From the NCBI GenBank assembly GCA_014360015.1, contig JACIYJ010000005.1:124001-188000 (forward strand): a stretch of 64,000 nt of DNA, in the 5' to 3' direction. Positions within the stretch are counted from its first letter, which is position 1, and each line of letters opens with the position of its first letter. Below, piece after piece: positions 59,929 through 64,000 of this stretch. This DNA comes from Candidatus Aminicenantota bacterium (lineage in GTDB: Bacteria; Acidobacteriota; Aminicenantia; Aminicenantales; Saccharicenantaceae). A program made the translations under genes and the position numbers. The notes under the pieces were generated by a model, which was given only the letters and a program-made list of their open reading frames with translations, was not told the origin of the DNA and did no database searches.

Positions 59929-60741
59929 ATGTACAGAGCCAAAATGGTAGATAGAAGATTCAAGATAGCTGAAAACAAGTTCTCTCGCTTGCGAAAACAG
60001 TTCCTCAGGGGAGAACTTAGCCGGGAACAGTTCGCTGAATCCTTGAGAAAATTGAGATTGATTGATGAAGAAGGCAAATGCTGGATGATCGGAGCTCAGA
60101 CCGGCAAATGGTATTATTATGATGGAAAAGCCTGGGTCCAGTCAGAGCCCCCAGAAGATAAACAAGATTTTATCATCTGTCCTTCCTGTGACGGCTATAA
60201 CGAACCGGGTTCAAGGATTTGTTCAAACTGTGGGACAGTTTTAGTTGAAACTTCGACCAAGATTGTCTGCCTGGACTGTGGCAGTTTGATTGACCACGAT
60301 TTGAAGACCTGTCCTCATTGCGGAGCAAAAATAAAGAGAATTGAGGATGAAAAGTCGGATGAAATAATAGTCAGGACAGTTCCTGCAGAGAATAAATCAG
60401 AAGAGCCGGAACTTTGGTTCCTGAGATCTGCTGACCATTTGAGTTTTCTGTTCTTTTTCGGCGGACTGGGAATATTTCTGGGTGTGTTGTTTGGCCTGAT
60501 TATTGGCTCGACAGAATTTTTCCCTCAATTAGTGGCTTCTCTCCCTTCGTTCCTCAAAGAAATGCAAGGGAAGTTGGTGGGCGGACTGGTTTTCAGTTTG
60601 CTTGGTGGAATTTTTGGGTTTATGACGACCGCAGCTTTTGGCTTTCTTTTGGCTTTGCTGATAAACGCCTCTATCTATTTCTTTGGTGGGCCGGGATTTC
60701 AGCTGGAAAAATCTAAGAGAAAACTTTCCAGGAAAAAATAG
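59929..60741 (+). CDS. Zinc-ribbon membrane protein of unknown function
   Basis: 270 residues from ATG 59929 (AAGG upstream). An in-frame GTG at 59785 would add 48 residues with two CxxC but lacks a ribosome binding site. N-terminal helical part (AENKFSRLRKQFLRGELSREQFAESLRKL) and a WYYYDGKAWV segment, then two zinc ribbons, CPSC-CSNC and CLDC-CPHC (residues about 87-135), and two C-terminal membrane segments (LFFFGGLGIFLGVLFGLI and LVGGLVFSLLGGIFGFMTTAAFGFLLALLI). Function unknown. Its spacing to the M50 gene is about 200 bases. Confidence 0.78.
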   Translation: MYRAKMVDRRFKIAENKFSRLRKQFLRGELSREQFAESLRKLRLIDEEGKCWMIGAQTGKWYYYDGKAWVQSEPPEDKQDFIICPSCDGYNEPGSRICSNCGTVLVETSTKIVCLDCGSLIDHDLKTCPHCGAKIKRIEDEKSDEIIVRTVPAENKSEEPELWFLRSADHLSFLFFFGGLGIFLGVLFGLIIGSTEFFPQLVASLPSFLKEMQGKLVGGLVFSLLGGIFGFMTTAAFGFLLALLINASIYFFGGPGFQLEKSKRKLSRKK

Positions 60742-60765
60742 AATCTCAAAATAAAATCTCATAGA

Positions 60766-63066
60766 TTAGCGACCAGAATTTTTTATTCTGTTAAGGGCAT
60801 AGGCTATTTGGCCGAGGGATAGCGATTCATCATTGGGCGAGTAGTAAACCGGTCGAAGAACTTCAAACCCTTTCTGCTGAAGAAGTTTTTCAGCTTTCTC
60901 GGTAAGGACCCTATTCAGAAAAACCCCTCCAGCCAGGACCACTCGGTTGATGTTCTTTTCCTTTCGGGCTATCTCAGCTACTTCAACGATGCTTCTGGCT
61001 AAGGTTATATGAAATTTCAGGGAAATTGTTCCCAGATCGATCTTTTGTTCCAAGTCTTTGATTATTTGCCTGATGGTCTGAGTGAAATCTATGTGATAAG
61101 GCAACGAGCTTTTATCGATTGAAAAATCATAGCCCCGTTCAGTTCTGGCCGAGGCGAAGGAAGCTGCAGCTTCAAGAAGTGATGGGGCTTCAGCTTCAAA
61201 TTCAATTCGCTGAGGGGCCAGGCCGCAGATAAAAGATACTGCATCGAAAAGCCGACCGACGCTGGAAGTCAGGGGGCTGTTTATCCTGTTGTCGATCATC
61301 TTAATAACTGTTTTTAATCTTGTTTTGGGGATCACCTTCAAGGGGTTAATCACTGGAAATTCTGGACCAAAAGCTTTTTTCAGATAGGCTAAAGCCATTC
61401 GCCAGGGCTCTCTGGTGGCCGCATCCCCACCGGGTAGAGGCAGGTAATCAAGATGAGCATATCTCTGGTAGCTCGAATAATCGGCAATCAGAAACTCTCC
61501 GCCCCAGGCCTGCCCATCTTCACCATAACCAAAGCCATCGAAACTGACCCCCAGAACTTTTTCCTCTGGAGGGAGCTTGTGCTCAATGAGTGGAGCCAGG
61601 ACATGGGCAAAATGATGCTGAATCTGATAGTGGGGAATTTTAAGGGAGCGGGCAAACCGAGTACTCTGGAAATCGGGATGGAGGTCACTGATGACGACTT
61701 CAGGATTGAAACTAAAAAGCCTCCTTAGATGAGAAATTGTTTCCTGAAAATAACCGAAATTTTTATAATCATCCAGGTCTCCCAGAAATTGGGAAGTGAT
61801 GATGTATCCATTTTTGTAAATGGAAATGGTATTCTTCAGTTCTCCTCCGACTGCCAGAACCTGGGCTTCGATTCTTAGCGCTTCAGGAACAGCCTGGGGA
61901 AAAGGCACAAACCCTCTGGCTCTCCGAAAGAACAAAGGCTTTCCGCCTGCCACCTTCATCACCGAATCATCAGCCCTCATGGCTATTTCCCGGTTATGGG
62001 TCAGAATAAAATCGCAGAGGTCGGGAGTGATTTCTGCCTCATCTTTGATAATCGGAGCATCCTTGCGGTTGGAGCTTGTGGCGACAATTAAAGGTATCTT
62101 TTTAAGAAGAAGATGATGCAAAGGGGTGTAGGGGAGCATAAAACCTAAGGTATCGGCTCCTGGAGCGATTCCCGGTATATCCTTCTTTTTTTTCAATAGA
62201 ACAATGGGGCGACGGGGGGAAATCAGCCAGTTTTTTTCTTCAGGACTGATACAAGCATATTTTTCTATGGTTTTCAGGCTGTCAGCCATCAGGGCCAAGG
62301 GTTTGGTCTTTCTCTGTTTGATTTTTCTCAACCGCCGAATTGCCTTCAGGTTGAAAGCATCACAGATAAGATGGAAACCACCTAACCCCTTGATGGCCAG
62401 AATCTTCCCCTTTTTAATCAAATTGACAGCATAATCCAGGCTGGTGGAAACAGGCTTTCTGGTTCTGGCTTCCAGAATGACAATGGCTGGCCCACACTTC
62501 GGGCAGGCAATCGGTTGGGCGTGATAGCGCCTATCCAGGGGGTCTTCGTATTCTTTCTGGCAATCCGGACACATTCTAAATCCGGCCATGGTAGTTTTGG
62601 CCCGGTCATAGGGGAGTTCTCTGACGATGGTGTACCTTGGCCCGCAATTGGTGCAGTTAGTAAACGGATATTGATAGCGCCTTTCGCCCGGAGTTTCGAT
62701 TTCCTTCAGGCATTCTGAGCAGGTAGCAATATCCGGTGAAATGAAGACAAAGGATTCTTCCTGGGTTGAATGGTCGATGATGAATTTATCTCTTCCCTCA
62801 GGTTCGGTTTCCAGCCAATCAACACTTTCAATCCTGGCTAAGGGAGGAGCTTCTTCTTTCAGGGCCTTAAGAAATTTTTCAAGACCAGCCTGATTTCCCT
62901 CAAGAAAGATTTCTACCCCCTGCCCGACATTCTTAACATAACCCGTAAAACCGAGCCGGCTGGCCAGCCTGTAGACAAAAGGTCTAAAGCCAACTCCCTG
63001 AACAGTGCCTTTAACTATTAACCGATAAGCTCTTTGATGAGCAGGCTTTCTGGCTGATTTTCCCAT
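60766..63066 (-). CDS. hypF: Hydrogenase maturation carbamoyltransferase HypF
   Basis: 766 residues, normal full length. Acylphosphatase domain 1-95 (VKGTVQGVGFRPFVYRLA), two zinc fingers (CSECLKE...CTNC and CPDCQKEYEDP...CPKC), YrdC-like domain about 200-380 (LAIKGLGGFHLICDA), and a Kae1-like domain with HHFAHVLAPL and VLAGGVFLNRVLTEKA. It makes carbamoyl-adenylate and thiocarboxamide on HypE, the source of cyanide ligands in [NiFe] hydrogenase. No other hyp or hydrogenase genes are in the window. AGGT precedes the ATG; queH ends just upstream. Confidence 0.96.
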   Translation of the reverse strand: MGKSARKPAHQRAYRLIVKGTVQGVGFRPFVYRLASRLGFTGYVKNVGQGVEIFLEGNQAGLEKFLKALKEEAPPLARIESVDWLETEPEGRDKFIIDHSTQEESFVFISPDIATCSECLKEIETPGERRYQYPFTNCTNCGPRYTIVRELPYDRAKTTMAGFRMCPDCQKEYEDPLDRRYHAQPIACPKCGPAIVILEARTRKPVSTSLDYAVNLIKKGKILAIKGLGGFHLICDAFNLKAIRRLRKIKQRKTKPLALMADSLKTIEKYACISPEEKNWLISPRRPIVLLKKKKDIPGIAPGADTLGFMLPYTPLHHLLLKKIPLIVATSSNRKDAPIIKDEAEITPDLCDFILTHNREIAMRADDSVMKVAGGKPLFFRRARGFVPFPQAVPEALRIEAQVLAVGGELKNTISIYKNGYIITSQFLGDLDDYKNFGYFQETISHLRRLFSFNPEVVISDLHPDFQSTRFARSLKIPHYQIQHHFAHVLAPLIEHKLPPEEKVLGVSFDGFGYGEDGQAWGGEFLIADYSSYQRYAHLDYLPLPGGDAATREPWRMALAYLKKAFGPEFPVINPLKVIPKTRLKTVIKMIDNRINSPLTSSVGRLFDAVSFICGLAPQRIEFEAEAPSLLEAAASFASARTERGYDFSIDKSSLPYHIDFTQTIRQIIKDLEQKIDLGTISLKFHITLARSIVEVAEIARKEKNINRVVLAGGVFLNRVLTEKAEKLLQQKGFEVLRPVYYSPNDESLSLGQIAYALNRIKNSGR

Positions 63067-63069
63067 GAA

Positions 63070-63615
63070 TTACCTGGTTCTCCAGCTGTAAAGACAGCCA
63101 CAATAATTTTGTCGGTACAGCCCGAATTGTTTGCTTAGGAGAACGCTTTTGTTGAACCCGTCTTTTTTCTTAAAGTCCGCCTCTAAAAACTCCAGCCCGT
63201 ATTTTCTGCCAGTCATCCGCCCGATTCGATTCAGTACAGCTGAACTTTTCCAGGGACTGATGCTCATGATAGTAGTAAAAAGCGGAATCCCCAGTTCCTT
63301 AGCTTTTTCAGCCGTTTTGTTAAGCCGCCAGGCGTAGCAGATATGACAGCGCCGTCCTTTCTCCGGTTCGTCCTTAAATTTTTCAGTGAGCTGGAACCAG
63401 CGGTCAACCTCATATTCTCCCTCGACCAATTCAAACTCAAGATGTCTGGCCACTCTTCTGGTTTCTTCCAGGCGCAGTCGGTACTCTTCTTCCGGGTGGA
63501 TGTTGGGATTATAAAAATATCCAGTCACCAGATACGAGGCCTGAAGAAGTCCGACTACATACAGGGCGTCGGGTGCACAGCAAAGATGAGCCAGAATTTT
63601 TGGCTTATTGTCCAT
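63070..63615 (-). CDS. queH: Epoxyqueuosine reductase QueH
   Basis: 181 residues with the family motifs: LAHLCCAPDAL (tandem Cys), GYFYNPNIHPEEEY, CHICYAWRLNKTAEKAKE, and NYCGCLYSW near the end. QueH reduces epoxyqueuosine to queuosine in tRNA, the non-B12 alternative to QueG, using iron-sulfur chemistry. It ends four bases before the hypF start in the same direction; the two functions are unrelated. Ribosome binding site weak. Confidence 0.95.
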   Translation of the reverse strand: MDNKPKILAHLCCAPDALYVVGLLQASYLVTGYFYNPNIHPEEEYRLRLEETRRVARHLEFELVEGEYEVDRWFQLTEKFKDEPEKGRRCHICYAWRLNKTAEKAKELGIPLFTTIMSISPWKSSAVLNRIGRMTGRKYGLEFLEADFKKKDGFNKSVLLSKQFGLYRQNYCGCLYSWRTR

Positions 63616-63656
63616 AGGCTTATTTTAACCCGGGAGGGCAGGACGGTAAAGGTCTT

Positions 63657-64000
63657 TTAAAGGCTTTCTATCTCTTTTTTCAGGGCTTTAATTTTTTCTT
63701 CAGCCTTATCTATCTGGAAATAGAGAAAAGCCAGGTCTTCGCGATCTGACCTTAATTTATAGATAATCCTACCGATAGTTTCATGGTAAGGCTCAAGTTG
63801 CTCATTGGTAGCTAAGAGTTTCTCCTGAATTTCAGCTTTGTTTTTTTCCAGAGCCGCTATTTTTTCTTCCAGCTCTTTAAGCTGAGCTGGGTTTTTTTCG
63901 ACCGAATTTTCTGTGAGCATCAGTTTTCTTTTTTCCAGTTTTAAGATTTCGAGGCTCCTGTAAACTTCATGCCAGAGAGCCTGAAGCTGGCTGCTCTTTT
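63657..64000 (-). CDS. Coiled-coil protein, N-terminally truncated by the window edge
   Basis: The frame is open to base 64000 on this strand, so the start lies beyond the window; the ATG at 63920 is internal. At least 113 residues, almost all charged heptads (QLKELEEKIAALEKNKAEIQEKLLA...IDKAEEKIKALKKEIESL). No family can be named from the visible part. Confidence 0.65.
   Translation of the reverse strand, partial: KSSQLQALWHEVYRSLEILKLEKRKLMLTENSVEKNPAQLKELEEKIAALEKNKAEIQEKLLATNEQLEPYHETIGRIIYKLRSDREDLAFLYFQIDKAEEKIKALKKEIESL

Noticed and set aside
1-64000. CRISPR arrays, prophage or integron structures
   Set aside because: No regularly spaced repeats, phage structural genes or integrase genes seen on either strand.

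Overview
The window is a dense, ordinary-looking bacterial chromosome segment with an outer membrane (lipoprotein, beta-barrel and TonB-less porin-like proteins, many Sec signal peptides) and a heavy load of secreted peptidases and glycosidases. The mix (K+-dependent membrane pyrophosphatase, superoxide reductase, HypF, ferredoxins, several M28/M14/M6/M64 peptidases, a sortilin/BNR-repeat protein) fits an anaerobic, protein- and sugar-scavenging bacterium of the Candidatus Aminicenantes (OP8) type; that assignment is an inference from gene content, not a database result.

Layout. 1-11100: a truncated M28 peptidase, a small secreted protein, a DUF72 protein, the ion-pumping pyrophosphatase, an M28 lipoprotein, an EIIA-zinc-ribbon fusion and an M14 carboxypeptidase. 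11100-19450: a release-factor-like rescue protein, then a long minus-strand operon ftsH-folP-cdaA-cdaR-glmM-pdxJ-M20 hydrolase (proteolysis, folate, c-di-AMP, cell-wall precursor, vitamin B6). 19600-31000: outer-membrane DUF3943 protein, CMD-family protein, Tat-exported PLP enzyme, NCS1 permease with a tiny membrane peptide, GH78 rhamnosidase, an IS21-like relic next to tRNA-Ala, and an M6 protease. 31000-32800: an oxidative-stress operon (Fur/PerR-type regulator, desulfoferrodoxin, peroxiredoxin) with a candidate operator. 33100-44500: a radical SAM protein with A+T-rich sequence, an M64 peptidase, a very large glycosidase-like protein, a BNR/VPS10-type protein broken by an in-frame amber codon, a beta-barrel protein and a TM2 protein.

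44500-49720 holds the most interesting regulatory unit: glutamate dehydrogenase preceded by an 81-residue gene of unknown function, a near-perfect sigma-54 promoter, an inverted plus direct repeat placed where an enhancer should be, and immediately upstream a sigma-54 response regulator with its Cache-domain sensor kinase. Everything needed for signal-controlled glutamate catabolism appears to lie in about 5 kb.

49780-55200 is a minus-strand housekeeping run (gatB, ftsE, ftsX, RodZ-like, recO) plus two translationally coupled small membrane proteins. 55200-64000 carries mutM (apparently leaderless), tRNA-Arg, an unrecognised protein with a nuclease-like but catalytically degenerate C-terminus, a TPR protein, a YfhL-type ferredoxin, an M50 protease, a zinc-ribbon membrane protein, hypF, queH and a truncated coiled-coil protein. 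No CRISPR array, rRNA, intact insertion sequence or prophage is visible.
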